The notes: generated by a model not told the origin, from the letters alone. Positions 35,701 to 50,225 are shown, numbered from the stretch's first letter. The stretch: DNA of 64,000 nt from Symbiodinium natans (GCA_905221605.1 CAJNDS010000708.1:15001-79000), one strand, 5' to 3'. A program made the numbers and translations.

Positions 35701-38122
35701 TGAGGCATGTCCAGATGTACGATTTGTTGCCTTTGATTTTTTGGCATCTGGGTGAGGCATGGCAAGATGTACGAATTGTTGCCTTTGATTTGGTGGTATC
35801 TGTGCGAGACATGACAAGATGTATGATTTGTTGCCTGTGATTTGCTAGTTTCTGTGGTGAGGCATGACAAGGTACACGGTTTGTTGTCTGTGATTTGCTG
35901 GCAGGGTATGGAAACTGTCACACACATGATCTCTTGCTCAAGCCTTAAACCCTACACCCTAAACCCTAAAACCCAAATTTTTAAGATCGAAGATAGAAAG
36001 ATCTGGAAGAAACTCGTCTTGTTTACTTAATTGTAAGGTCTTCAGGGTAAGGAAACTGTCACACACATGTTGTTTCGTCGTATTCCAGCAAACAGTCAAT
36101 ATGGCGACAAATCGTGCCCGTGGCTCGTGTGTGATGTCACAAATCGTATCCCCTGTCTAATGTGGGATATCACAAGGTGCAGAACCCAATGCCCGTAACA
36201 AATCGTACCCCCTGCTACTTTTTCTTTTTACACTCGATTTGCTGGTATCTGTATGAGGCATGGCAAGATGTACGAATTGTTGCCTGTGATTTGTTGGCAT
36301 CTGTGTGAGGCATGGCAAGATGTACGATTCGGAGCCTGTGATTTGGAGGTATCTGTGCGAGGCAAGACAAGATGTATGATTTGTTGCCTGTGATTTGCTA
36401 GTTTCTGTGTGAGGCGTGGCAAGATACACGATTTGTTGTCTGTGATTTACTGGCAGGGTATGGAAACTGTCACACACATGATTTCTTGTTCAATCCTTAA
36501 ACCCTACACCCTAAACCCTAAAACCCCAAATGTTTAAGATCGAAGATAGAAAGATCTGGAAGAAACTCGTCTTGTTTACTTAATTGTAAGGTCTTCAGGG
36601 TAAGGAAACTGTCACACACATGTTGTTTCTTCGTATTCCAGCAAACAGTCAACATGGCGACAAATCGTGCCCGTGGCTCGTGTGTGATGTCACAACTCGT
36701 ATCCCCTGCCTCATGTGTGATATCACAAGATGCAGAACCCAATGCCCGTAACAATTCGTACCCCCTGCTACTTTTTCTTTTTGTCTTCGATTTGCTGGTA
36801 TCTGTATGAGGCATGGCAAGATGTACGAATTGTTGCCTTTGATTTGCTGGCATCTGGGTGAGGCATGGCAAGATGTACAAATTGTTGCCTTTGATTTGGT
36901 GGTATCTGTGCGAGGCATGACAAGATGTATGATTTGTTGCCTGTGATTTGCTAGTTTCTGTGTGAGGCATGGAAAGATACACGATTTGTTGTCTGTGATT
37001 TGCTGGCAGGGTATGGAATCTGTCACACACATGATTTCTTGTTCAATCCTTAAACCCTACACCCTGAACCCTAAAACCCAAATTTTTAAGATCGAAGATA
37101 GAAAGATCTGGAAGAAACTCGTCTTGTTTACTTAATTGTAAGGTCTTCAGGGTAAGGAAACTGTCACACACATGTTGTTTCTTCGTATTCCAGCAAACAG
37201 TCAATATGGCGACAAATCGTGCCCGTGGCTCGTGTGTCACGTCACAAGTCGTATCCCCTGTCTAATGTGGGATATCACAAGGTGCAGAACCCAATGCCCG
37301 TAACAAATCGTATCCCCTGCTACTTTTTCTTTTTACACTCGATTTGCTGGTATCTGTATGAGGCATGGCAAGATGTACGATTTGTTGCCTGTGATTTGTT
37401 GGCATCTGTGTGAGGCATGGCAAGATGTACGAATTGTTGCCTGTGATTTGGTGGCAACTGTGCGAGGCAAGACAAGATGTATGATCCGCTGCCTGTGATT
37501 TGCTAGTTTCTTTGTGAGGCATGGCAAGATACACGATTTGTTGTCTGTGATTTGCTGGCAGGGTATGGAAACTGTCACACACACACATGATTTCTTGTTC
37601 AATCCTTAAACCCTACACCCTAAACCCTAAAACCCAAATTTTTAAGATCGAAGATAGAAAGATCTGGAAGAAACTCGTCTTGTTTACTTAATTGTAAGGT
37701 CTTCAGGGTAAGGAAACTGTCACACACATGATGTTTCTTCGTATTCCAGCAAACAGTCAACATGGCGACAAATCGTGCCCGTGGCTCGTGTGTGATGTCA
37801 CAAATCGTATCCCCTGTCTAATGTGGGATATCACAAGGTGCAGAACCCAATGCCCGTAACAAATCGTACCCCCTGCTACTTCTTCTTTTTACAACCGATT
37901 TGCTGGTATCTGTATGAGGCATGGCAAGATGTACGAATTGTTGCCTGTGATTTGTTGGCATCTGTGTGAGGCATGGCAAGATGTACGATTGGTTGACTGT
38001 GATTTGGTGGTATCTGTGCGAGGCATGACAAGATGTATGATTTGTTGCCTGTGATTTGCTAGTTTCTGTGTGAGGCATGGCAAGATACACGATTTGTTGT
38101 CTGTGATTTGCTGGCAGGGTAT

Positions 38123-41100
38123 GGCAACTGTCACACACATGATTTCTTGTTCAATCCTTAAACCCTACACCCTAAACCCTAAAACCCCAAATTTTCAAGA
38201 TAGAAGATAGAAAGATCTGGAAGAAACTCGACTTAATTGTAAGGTCTTCGGGGTAAGGAAACTGTCACACACATGTTGTTTGAAGGGGATTTCCAGCAAA
38301 CAGTCAATATGGCGACAAATCGTGCCTGTGGCTCGTGTGTGATATCACAACTCGTATCCCCTGCCTCATGTGTGATATCACAAGATGCAGAACCCAATGC
38401 CCGTAACAGATCGTACCCCCTGCTACTTTTTCTTTTTACATTCGATTTGCCGGTATCTGTATGAGACATGGCAAGATGTACGATTTGTTGCCTTTGATTT
38501 TTTGGCATCTGGGTGAGGCATGGCAAGATGTACAAATTTGTTGCCTTTGATTTGGTGGTATCTGTGCGAGACATGACAAGATGTATGATTTGTTGCCTGT
38601 GATTTGCTAGTTTCTGTGGTGAGGCATGGAAAGATACACGATTTGTTGTCTGTGATTTGCTGGCAGGGTATGGAAACTGTCACACAGATGATTTCTTGTT
38701 CAATCCTTAAACCTTACACCCTAAACCCTAAAACCCAAATTTTTAAGATCGAAGATAGAAAGATCTGGAAGAAACTCGTCTTGTTTACTTAATTGTAAGG
38801 TCTTCAGGGTAAGGAAACTGTCACACACATGTTGTTTCTTCGTATTCCGGCAAACAGTCAACATGGCAACAAATCGTGCCCGTGGCTCGTGTGTGATGTC
38901 ACAAATCGTATCCCCTGTCTAATGTGGGATATCACAAGATGCAGGTCCCAATGCCCGTAACAAATCGTACCCCCTACTACTTTTTCTTTTTACACTCGAT
39001 TTGCTGGTATCTGTATGAGGCATGGCCAGATGTACGATTTGTTGCCTGTGATTTGTTGGCATCTGTGTGAGGCATGGCAAGATGTACGAATTGTTGCCTG
39101 TGATTTGGTGGTATCTGTGCGAGGCATGACAAGATGTATGATTTGTTGCCTGTGATTTGCTAGTTTCTGTGGGAGGCATGGCAAGATACACGATTTGTTG
39201 TCTGTGATTTGCTGGCAGGGTATGGAAACTGTCACACAGATGATTTCTTGTCCAATCCTTAAACCCTACACCCTAAACCCTAAAACCCAAATTTTTAAGA
39301 TCGAAGATAGAAAGATCTGGAAGAAACTCGTCTTGTTTACTTAATTGTAAGGTCTTCAGGGTAAGGAAACTGTCACACACATGTTGTTTCTTCGTATTCC
39401 AGCAAAAACAGTCAACATGGCGACAAATCGTGCCCGTGGCTCGTGTGTGATGTCACAACTCGTATCCCCTGTCTAATGTGGATATCACAAGGTGCAGAAC
39501 CGAATGCCCGTAACAAATCGTACCCCCTGCTACTTTTTCTTTTTACAATCGATTTGCTGGTATCTGTATGAGGCATGGCCAGATGTACGAATTGTTGCCT
39601 GTGATTTGTTGGCATCTGTGTGAGGCATGGCAAGATGTACGATTGGTTGACTGTGATTTGGTGGTATCTGTGCGAGGCAAGACAAGATGTATGATTTGTT
39701 GCCTGTGATTTGCTAGTTTCTGTGGTGAGGCATGGCAAGATACACGATTTGTTGTCTGTGATTTGCTGGCAGGGTATGGAAGCTGTCACACACATGATTT
39801 CTTGCTCAACTCTTAAACCCTACGCCCTAAACCCTAAAACCCAAATTTTAAGATCGAAGATAGAAAGATCTGGAAGAAACTCGTCTTGTTTACTTGATTG
39901 TAAGGTCTTCAGGGTAAGGAAACTGTCACACATGTTGTTTCTTCGTATTCCAGCAAACAGTCAATATGGCGACAAATCGTGCCCGTGGCTCGTGTGTGAT
40001 ATCACAACTCGTATCCCCTGCCTCATGTGTGATATCACAAGATGCAGAACCCAATGCCCGTAACAGATCGTACCCCCTGCTACTTTTTCTTTTTACATTC
40101 GATTTGCTGGTATCTGTATGAGGCATGGCAAGATGTACGAATTGTTGCCTGTGATTTGTTGGCATCTGTGTGAGGCATGGCAAGATGTACGATTTGTTGC
40201 CTGTGATTTGGTGGTATCTGTGCGAGGCAAGACAAGATTTATGATTTGTTGCCTGTGATTTGCTAGTTTCTGTGGGGGGCATGGCAAGATACACGATTTG
40301 TTGTCTGTGATTTGCTGGCAGGGTATGGAAACTGTCAAACACATGATTTCTTGTTCCATCCTTAAACCCTACACCCTAAACCTTAAAACCCAAATTTTTA
40401 GGATCGAAGATAGAAAGATCTGGAAGAAACTCGTCTTGTTTACTTAATTGTAAGGTCTTCAGGGTAAGGAAACTGTCACACACATGTTGTTTCTTCGTAT
40501 TCCAGATTCCAGCAAACAGTCAATATGGCGACAAATCGTGCCCGTGGCTCGAGTGTGATGTCACAAATCGTATCCCCTGCCTCATGTGTGATATCACAAG
40601 ATGCAGAACCCAATGCCCGTAACAAATCGTACCCCCTGCTACTTTTTCTTGTTACATTCGATTTAATGGTATCTGTATGAGACATGGCAAGATGTACGAT
40701 TTGTTGCCTTTGATTTGTTGGCATCTGGGTGAGGCATGGCAAGATGTACGAATTGTTGCCTGTGGTTTGGTGGTATCTGTGCGAGGCATGACAAGATGTA
40801 TGATTTGTTGCCTGTGATTTGTTGGTTTCTGTGGTGAGGCATGGCAAGATACACGACTTGTTGTCTGTGATTTTGCTGGCAGGGTATGGAATCTGTCACA
40901 CACATGATTTCTTGCTCAATCCTTAAACCCTACACCCTAAACCCTAAAACCCAAATTTTTAAGATGGAAGATAGAAAGATCTGGAAGAACCTCGTCTTGT
41001 TTACTTAATTGTAAGGTCTTCAGGGTAAGGAAACTGTCATACACATGTTGTTTCTTCGTATTCCAGCAAACAGTCAATATGGCGACAAATCGTGCCCGTG

Positions 41101-44100
41101 GCTCGTGTGTGATGTCACAAATCGTATTCCCTGTCTAATGTGGGATATCACAAGGTGCAGAACCCAATGCCCGTAACAAATCGTACCCCCTGCTACTTTT
41201 TCTTTTTACAATCGACTTGCTGGTATCTGTATGAGGCATGGCAAGATGTACGAATTGTTGCCTGTGATTTGTTGGCATCTGTGTGAGGCATGGCAAGATG
41301 TACGAATTGAATCTGTGCGAGGCAGGACAAGATGTATAATTTGTTGCCTGTGATTTGCTAGTTTCTGTGGGAGGCATGGCAAGATACACAATTTGTTGTC
41401 TGTGATTTGCTGGCAGGGTATGGAAACTGTCACACACATGAATTCTTGTTCAATCCTTAAACCCTACACCCTAAACCTTAAAACCCAAATTTTTAAGATC
41501 GAAGATAGAAAGATCTGGAAGAAACTGGTCTTGTTTACTTAATTGTAAGGTCTTCAGGGTAAGGAAACTGTCACACACATGTTGTTTCTTCGTATTCCAG
41601 CAAACAGTCAACATGGCGACAAATCGTGCCCGTGGCTCGCGCATGATGTCACAAATCGTATCCCCTGTCTAATGTGGGATATCACAAGATGCAGGTCCCA
41701 ATGCCCGTAACAAATCGTACCCCCTGCTACTTTTTCTTTCTACACTCGATTCGCTGGTATCTGTATGAGGCATGGCAAGATGTACGATTTGTTGCCTGTG
41801 ATTTGTTGCCATCTGTGTGAGGCATGGCAAGATGTACGATTTGTTGCGTTGATTTGGTGGTATCTGTGCGAGGCAAGACAAGATGTATGATTTGTTGCCT
41901 GTGATTTGCTAGTTTCTGTGTGAGGCATGGCAAGATACACGATTTGTTGTCTGTGATTTGCTGGCAGGGTATGGAAACTGTCACACACAGGATTTCTTGT
42001 TCAATCCTTAAACCCTACACCCTAAACCCTAAAACCCAAATTTTTACGATCGAAGATAGAAAGATCTGGAAGAAACTCGTCTTGTTTACTTAATTGTAAG
42101 GTCTTCAGGGTAAGGAAACTGTCACACACATGTTGTTTCTTCGTATTCCAGCAAACAGTCAATATGGCGACAAATCGTGCCCGTGGCTCGTGTGTGATGT
42201 CACAACTCGTATCCCCTGTCTAATGTGGGATATCACAAGGTGCAGAACCCAATGCCCATAACAAATCGTACCCCCTGCTACGTTTTCTTTTTACAAACGA
42301 TTTGCTGGTATCTGTAAGAGGCATGGCAAGATGTACGAATTGTTGCCTTTGATTTGCTGGCATCTGGGTGAGGCATGGCAAGATGCACGATTTGTTGCCT
42401 GTGATTTGGTGGTATCTGTGCGAGGCAAGACAAGATGTATGATTTGTTGCCTGTGATTTGCTAGTTTCTGTGTGAGGCATGGCAAGATACACGATTTGTT
42501 GTCTGTGATTTGCTGGCAGGGTATGGAAACTGTCACGCACATGATTTCTTGTTCAATCCTTAAACCCTACACCCTAAACCCTAAAACCCAAGTTTTTAAG
42601 ATCGAAGATAGAAAGATCTGGAAGAAACTCGTCTTGTTTACTTAATTGTAAGGTCTTCAGGGTAAGGAAACTGTCACACACACACACACATGTTGTTTCT
42701 TCGTATTCCAGCAAACAGTCAACATGGCGACAAATCGTGCCCGTGGCTCGTGTGTGATATCACAAATCGCATTCCCTGTCTAATGTGGGATATCACAAGA
42801 TGCAGAACCCAATGCCCGAAACAAATCGTACCCCTGCTTTTTTACAATCGACTTGCTGGTATCTGTACGAGGCATGGCCAGATGTACGAATTGTTGCCTG
42901 TGATTTGTTGGAGTCTGTGTGAGGCATGGCAAGAAGTACGAATTGTTGCCTGTGATTTGGTGGTATCTGTGCGAGGTATGACAAGATGTATGATTTGTTG
43001 CCTGTGATTTTCTAGTTTCTGTGTGAGGCATGGCAAGATACACGATTTGTTGTCTGTGATTTGCTGGCAGGGTATGGAAACTGTCACACACACATGATTT
43101 CTTGTTCAATCCTTAAACCCTACACCCTAAACCCTAAAACCCAAATTTTTAAGATCGAAGATAGAAAGATCTGGAAGAAACTCGTCTTGTTTACTTAATT
43201 GTAAGGTCTTCAGGGTAAGGAAACTGTCACACACATGTTGTTTCTTCGTATTCCAGCAAACAGTCAACATGGCGACAAATCGTGCCCGTGGCTCGTGTGT
43301 GATATCACAACTCGTATTCCCTGCCTCATGTGTGATATCACAAGGTGCAGAACGCAATGCCCGTAACAAATCGCACCCCTACTTTTTTACAATCGATTTG
43401 CTGGTATCTGTATGAGGCATGGCAAGATGTACGAATTGTTGCTTTTGATTTGCTGGCATCTGGGTGAGGCATGGCAAGATGCACGAGTTGTTGCCTGTGA
43501 TTTGGTGGTATCTGTGTGAGGCATGACAAGATGTATGATTTGTTGCCTGTGATTTGCTAGTTTCTGTGGTGAAGCATGGCAAGATACACGATTTGTTGTC
43601 TGTGATTTGCTGGCAGGGTATGGAATCTGTCACACACATGATTTCTTGCTCAATCCTTAAACCCTACACCTTGAACCCTAAAACCCAAACTTTTAAGATC
43701 GAAGATAGAAAGATCTGGAAGAAACTCGTCTTGTTTACTTAATTGTAAGGTCTTCAGGGTAAGGAAACTGTCACACACATGTTGTTTCTTCGTATTCCAG
43801 CAAACAGTCAATATGGCGACAAATCGTGCCCGTGGCTCGTGTGTGATGTCACAAATCGTATCCCCTGTCTAATGTGGGATATCACAAGGTGCAGAACCCA
43901 ATGCCCGTAACAAATCGTACCCCCTGCTACTTTTTCTTTTTACAATTGATTTGCTGGTATCTGCATGAGTCATGGCCAGATGTACGAATTGTTGCCTGTG
44001 ATTTGTTGGCATCTGGGTGAGGCATGGCAAGATGTACGAATTCAATCTGTGCGAGGCAAGACAAGATGTATGATTTGTTGCCTGTGATTTGCTAGTTTCT

Positions 44101-45169
44101 GTGGTGAGGCATGACAAGGTACACGGTTTGTTGTCTGTGATTTGCTGGCAGGGTATGGAAACTGTCACACACATGATCTCTTGCTCAAGCCTTAAACCCT
44201 GCACCCTAAACCCTAAAACCCAAATTTTTAAGATCGAAGATAGAAAGATCTGGAAGAAACTCGTCTTGTTTACTTAATTGTAAGGTCTTCAGGGTAAGGA
44301 AACTGTCACACACATGTTGTTTCTTCGTATTCCAGCAAACAGCCAACATGGCGACAAATCGTGCCCGTGGCTCGTGTGTGATTTCACAACTCGGATCCCC
44401 TGCCTCATGCGTGATATCACAAGATGCAGGTCCCAATGCCCGTAACAAATCGTACCCCCTACTACTTTTTCTTTTTACAATCGATTTGCTGGTATCTGTA
44501 TGAGGCATGGCCAGATGTACGATTTGTTGCCTGTGATTTGTTGGCGTCTGTGTGAGGCATGGCAAGATGTACGAATTGTTGCCTGTGATTTGGTGGTATC
44601 TGTGCGAGGCATGACAAGATGTATGATTTGTTGCCTGTGATTTGCTAGTTTCTGTGGGAGTCATGGCAAGATACACGATTTGTTGTCTGTGATTTGCTGG
44701 CAGGGTATGGAAACTGTCACACACATGATTTCTTGTTCAATCCTTAAACCCTACACCCTAAACCCTAAAACCCATATTTTTACGATCGAAGATAGAAAGA
44801 TCTGGAAGAAACTCGTCTTGTTTACTTAATTGTAAGGTCTTCAGGGTAAGGAAACTGTCACACACATGTTGTTTCTTCGTATTCCAGCAAACAGTCAATA
44901 TGGCGACAAATCGTGCCCGTGGCTCGTGTGTGATGTCACAACTCGTATCCCCTGTCTAATGTGGGATATCACAAGGTGCAGAACCCAATGCCCGTAACAA
45001 ATCGTACCCCCTGCTACTTTTTCTTTTTACAACCGATTTGCTGGTATCTGTATGAGGCATGGCAAGATGTACGAATTGTTGCCTGTGATTTGTTGGCATC
45101 TGTGTGAGGCATGGCAAGATGTACGAATTCAATCTGTGCAAGGCAAGACAAGATGTATGATTTGTTGCC
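38123..45169 (+). repeat. Higher-order repeat copy A4, partial
   Basis: Fourth copy of family A, entered through the GGCAACTG marker at 38,123. Landmarks are at 38241, 38797, 39349, 39902, 40452, 41013, 41547, 42098, 42650, 43203, 43747, 44282 and 44834. Landmarks 38241-42098 keep a 25,283-25,284 bp offset to 12957-16814 in A2 and share small private variants, such as ACCGA near 39,500 and 14,217. After about 43.7 kb the order jumps: the 44282 unit resembles A1 unit 7990, and the array then passes into family B. The exact A/B boundary is uncertain by a few hundred bases. Confidence 0.75.
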
Positions 45170-47579
45170 TGTGATTTGCTAGTTTCTGTGGTGAGGCATG
45201 GCAAGATACACGATTTGTTGTCTGTGATTTGCTGGCAGGGTATGGAAACTGTCACACACATGATTTCTTGTTCAATCCTTAAACCCTACACCCTAAACCC
45301 TAAAACCCAAGTTTTTAAGATCGAAGATAGAAAGATCTGGAAGAAACTCGTCTTGTTTACTTAATTGTAAGGTCTTCAGGTTAAGGAAACTGTCACACAC
45401 ATGTTGTTTCTTCGTATTCCAGCAAACAGTCAACATGGCGACAAATCGTGCCCGTGGCTCGTGTGTGACGTCACAAGTCGTATCCCCTGTCTAATGTGGG
45501 ATATCACAAGGTGCAGAACCCAATGCCCGTAACAAATCGTACCCCCTACTACTTTTTCTTTTTACAATCGATTTGCTGGCATCTGTATGAGGCATGGCCA
45601 GATGTACGATTTGTTGCCTGTGATTTGTTGGCATCTGTGTGAGGCATGGCAAGATGTACGAATTGTTGCCTGTGATTTGGTGGTATCTGTGCGAGGCATG
45701 ACAAGATGTATGATTTGTTGCCTGAGATTTGCTAGTTTCTGTGGGAGTCATGGCAAGATACACGATTTGTTGTCTGTGATTTGCTGGCAGGGTATGGAAA
45801 CTGTCACACACACATGATTTCTTGTTCAATCCTTAAACCCTACACCCTAAACCCTAAAACCCAAATTTTTAAGATCGGAGATAGAAAGATCTGGAAGAAA
45901 CTCGTCTTGTTTACTTAATTGTAAGGTCTTCAGGGTAAGGAAACTGTCACACACATGTTGTTTCTTCGTATTCCAACAAACAGTCAACATGGCGACAAAT
46001 CGTGCCCGTGGCTCGTGTGTGACGTCACAAGTCGTATCCCTTGACTAATGTGGGATATCACAAGATGCAGGTCCCAATGCCCGTAACAAATCGTACCCCC
46101 TACTACTTTTTCTTTTTACAATCGATTTGCTGGTATCTGTATGAGGCATGGCCAGATGTACGATTTGTTGCCTGTGATTTGTTGGCATCTGTGTGAGGCA
46201 TGGCAAGATGTACGAATTGTTGCCTGTGATTTGGTGGTATCTGTGCGAGGCATGACAAGATGTATGATTTGTTGCCTGTGATTTGCTAGTTTCTGTGGGA
46301 GGCATGGCAAGATACACGATTTGTTGTCTGTGATTTGCTGGCAGGGTATGGAAACTGTCACACACATGATTTCTTGTTCAATCCTTAAACCCTACAACCT
46401 AAACCCTAAAGCCCAAATTTTTAAGATCGAAGATAGAAAGATCTGGAAGAAACTCGTCTTGTTTACTTAGTTGTAAGGTCTTCAGGGTAAGGAAACTGTC
46501 ACACACACGTTGTTTCTTCGTATTCCAGCAAACAGTCAACATGGCGACAAATCGTGCCCGTGGCTCGTGTGTGATATCACAACTCGTATCCCCTGCCTCA
46601 TGTGTGATATCACAAGATGCAGAACCCAATGCCCGTAACAATTCGTACCCCCTGCTACTTTTTCTTTTTGTCTTCGATTTGCTGGTATCTGTATGAGACA
46701 TGGCAAGATGTACGATTTGTTGCCTTTGATTTGCTGGCATCTGGGTGAGGCATGGCAAGATGTACGATTTGTTGCCTGTGATTTGGTGGTATCTGTGCGA
46801 GGCATGACAAGATGTATGATTTGTTGCCTGTGATTTGCTATTTTCTGTGTGAGGCATGGCAAGATACACGATTTGTTGTCTGTGATTTGCTGGCAGGGTA
46901 TGGAATCTGTCACACACATGATTTCTTGCCCAATCATTAAACCCTACACCCTAAACCCTAAAACCCAAATTTTTAAGATCGAAGATAGAAAGATCTGGAA
47001 GAAACTCGTCTTGTTTACTTAATTGTAAGGTCTTCAGGGTAAGGAAACTGTCACACACATGTTGTTTCTTCGTATTCCAGCAAACAGCCAACATGGCGAC
47101 AAATCGTGCCCGTGGCTCGTGTGTGATGTCACAACTCGTATCCCCTGCCTCATGTGTGATATCACAAGATGCAGAACCCAATGCCCGTAACAAATCGTAC
47201 CCCCTGCTACTTTTTCTTTTTGTCTTCGATTTGCTGGTATCTGTATGAGACATGGCAAGATGTGCGAATTGTTGCCTGTGATTTGTTGGCATCTGGGTGA
47301 GGCATGGCAAGATGTACGATTTGTTGCCTGTGATTTGGTGGTATCTGTGCGAGGCAAGACAAGATGTATGATTTGTTGCCTGTGATTTGCTATTTTCTGT
47401 GGTGAGGCATGGCAAGATACACGATTTGTTGTCTGTGACTTGCTGGCAGGGTATGGAAACTGTCACACACATGATTTCTTGTTCAATCCTTAAACCCTAC
47501 AACCTAAACCTTAAACCCCAGTTTTTTAAGATCGAAGATAGAAAGATCTGGAAGAAACTCGTCTTGTTTACTTAATTGT

Positions 47580-48119
47580 AAGGTCTTCAGGGAAAGGAAA
47601 CTGTCACACACATGTTGTTTCTTCGCAGTCAACATGGCGACAAATCGTGCCTGTGGCTCGCGTGTGACGTCACAAGTCGTATCCCCTGTCTAATGTTGGA
47701 TATCACAAGATGCAGGTCCTAATGCCCGTAACAAATCGTACCCCCTACTACTTTTTCTTTTTACATTCGATTTGCCGGTATCTGTATGAGGCAAGGCCAG
47801 ATGTACGATTTGTTGCCTGTGATTTGTTGGCATCTGCATGAGGCATGGCAAGATGTACGATTTGTTGCGTTGATTTGGTGGTATCTGTGCGAGGCAAGAC
47901 AAGATGTATGATTTGTTGCCTGTGATTTGCTAGTTTCTGTGGTGAGGCATGGCAAGATACACGATTTGTTGTCTGTGACTTGCTGGCAGGGTATGGAAAC
48001 TGTCACACACATGATTTCTTGTTCAATCCTTAAACCCTACACCCTAAACCCTAAAACCCAAATTTTTAAGATCGAAGATAGAAAGATCTGGAAAAAACTC
48101 GTCTTGTTTACTTAATTGT
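47580..48119 (+). repeat. 540-bp unit with a 12-bp deletion across the acceptor-like site (B1)
   Basis: TTTCTTCGCAGTCAACATGG near 47,620 lacks the TATTCCAGCAAA found elsewhere. The repeated CAG word at the deletion ends suggests slippage. Also present are GGGAAAGG in the landmark region and GTGCCTGTGG. It is repeated at 59024 in B2. Confidence 0.88.
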
Positions 48120-48185
48120 AAGGTCTTCAGGGTAAGGAAACTGTCACACACATGTTGTTTCTTCGTATTCCAGCAAACAGTCAAC

Positions 48186-48341
48186 ATGGCGACAAATCGT
48201 GCCCGTGGCTCGTGTGTGATATCACAACTCGTATCCCCTGCCTCATGTGTGATATCACAAGATGCAGAACCCAATGCCCGTAACAAATCGTACCCCCTGC
48301 TACTTTTTCTTTTTGTATTCGATTTGCTGGTATCTGTATAA
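48186..48341 (+). other. Small open frame from ATGGCG in a type II unit (51 codons)
   Basis: An ATG in AACATGGCG context, good for plant or general eukaryotic initiation, opens a 51-codon frame starting MATNRARGSCVISQ. It contains a second SCVISQ eleven codons later because the GTGTGATATCACAA DNA word is repeated 33 bp apart. It ends in a leucine/phenylalanine-rich tail made from the T-rich tract and stops just inside the first subrepeat. Equivalent frames occur in other type II units, for example from 61,288. Type I units stop after 19 codons at CCTGTCTAA. There is no similarity I recognise. Coding is unlikely; it may be a relic of the sequence from which the unit arose. Confidence 0.2.
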
Positions 48342-49777
48342 GACATGGCAAGATGTACGATGTGTTGCCTTTGATTTGCTGGCATCTGTGTGAGGCATGG
48401 CAAGATGTACGAATTGTTGCCTGTGATTTGGTGGTATCTGTGCGAGGCAAGACAAGATGTATGATTTGTTGCCTGTGATTTGCTAGTTTCTGTGTGAGGC
48501 ATGGCAAGATACACGATTCGTTGTCTGTGATTTGCTGGCAGGGTATGGAAACTGTCACACACATGATTTCTTGCCCAATCATTAAACCCTACACCCTAAA
48601 CCCTAAAACCCAAGTTTTTAAGATCGAAGATAGAAAGATCTGGAAGAAACTCGTCTTGTTTACTTAATTGTAAGGTCTTCAGGGTAAGGAAACTGTCACA
48701 CACATGTTGTTTCTTCGTATTCCAGCAAACAGTCAACATGGCGACAAATCGTGCCCGTGGCTCGTGTGTGATATCACAAGTCGTATCCCCTGTCTAATGT
48801 GGGATATCACAAGATGCAGGTCCCAATGCCCGAAACAAATCGTACCCCCTACTACTTTTTCTTTTTGCACTCGATTTGCTGGTATCTGTATGAGGCATGG
48901 CCAGATGTACGGTTTGTTGCCTGTGATTTGTTGGCATCTGTGTGAGGCATGGCAAAATGTACGATTTGTTGCCTGTGATTTGGTGGTATCTGTGCGAGGC
49001 ATGCCAAGATGTATGGTTTGTTGCCTGTGATTTGCTAGTTTCTGTGTGAGGCATGGGAAGATACACGATTTGTTGTCTGTGATTTGCTGGCAGGGTATGG
49101 AAACTGTCACACACATGATTTCTTGCCCAATCATTAAACCCTACACCCTAAACCCTAAAACCCAAATTTTTAAGATCGAAGATAGAAAGATCTGGAAGAA
49201 ACTGGTCTTGTTTACTTAATTGTAAGGTCTTCAGGGTAAGGAAACTGTCACACACATGTTGTTTCTTCGTATTACAGCAAACAGTCAATATGGCGACAAA
49301 TCGTGCCCGTGGCTCGTGTGTGATGTCACAACTCGTATCCCCTGTCTAATGTGGGATATCACAAGGTGCAGAACCCAATGCCCGTAACAAATCGTACCCC
49401 CTGCTACTTTTTCTTTCTACACTTGATTCGCTGGTATCTGTATGAGGCATGGCAAGATGTACGATTTGTTGCCTTTGATTTGCTGGCATCTGGGTGAGGC
49501 ATGGCAAGATGTACGATTTGTTGCCTGTGATTTGGTGGTATCTGTGCGAGGCATGACAAGATGTATGATTTGTTGCCTGTGATTTGCTAGTTTCTGTGGT
49601 GAGGCATGGCAAGATACACGATTTGTTGTCTGTGAATTGCTGGCAGGGTATGGAAACTGTCACACACATGATTTCTTGTTCAACCCTTAAACCCTACACC
49701 CTAAACCCTAAAACCCTAAATTTTTGAAATCGAAGATAGAAAGATCTGGAAGAAACTCGTCTTGTTTACTTAATTGT

Positions 49778-50225
49778 AAGGTCTTCAGGGTAAGGAAACT
49801 GTCACACACATGTTGTTTCTTCGTATTCCAGCAAACAGTCAACATGGCGACAAATCGTGCCCGTGGCTCGTGTGTGATATCGCAACTCGTATCCCCTGCC
49901 TCATGTGTGATATCACAAGATGCAGGTCCCAATGCCCGTAACAAATCGTACCCCCTACTACTTTTTCTTTTTACACTCGATTTGCTGGTATCTGTATGAG
50001 GCATGGCCAGATGTACGAATTGTTGCCTGTGATTTGTTGGCATCTGTGTGAGGCATGGCAAGATACACGATTTGTTGTCTGTGAGTTGCTGGCAGGGTAT
50101 GGAAACTGTCACACACATGATTTCTTGTTCAATCCTTAAACCCTACACCCTAAACCCTAAAACCCAAATGTTTACGATCGAAGATAGAAAGATCTGGAAG
50201 AAACTCGTCTTGTTTACTTAATTGT
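49778..50225 (+). repeat. 448-bp unit lacking two 52-bp subrepeats (B1)
   Basis: The unit has two full subrepeats in place of four, a loss of exactly 104 bp. The second subrepeat runs from the GTTGGCATCTGTG copy directly into the AAGATACACG ending of the normal fourth copy near 50,060, and GAGTTGCTGGCAGG follows. The same unit is at 61222 in B2, so the loss predates the B1/B2 duplication. Confidence 0.92.

Larger units (their letters stand above)
25971..38122 (+). repeat. Higher-order repeat copy A3
   Basis: Third copy of HOR family A, bounded by the same marker unit. Landmarks are at 26097, 26652, 27205, 27759, 28293, 28844, 29396, 29943, 30833, 31302, 31849, 32737, 33291, 33825, 34377, 34930, 35482, 36035, 36588, 37140 and 37696. 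The stretch 33291-35482 is collinear with 6351-8542 of A1 at a constant 26,940-bp offset. Relative to A1 it carries a private insertion of about 1.9 kb (two versions of the 4360-5797 segment separated by a chimeric 469-bp unit) and lacks the second dimer copy found in A1. Confidence 0.85.
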
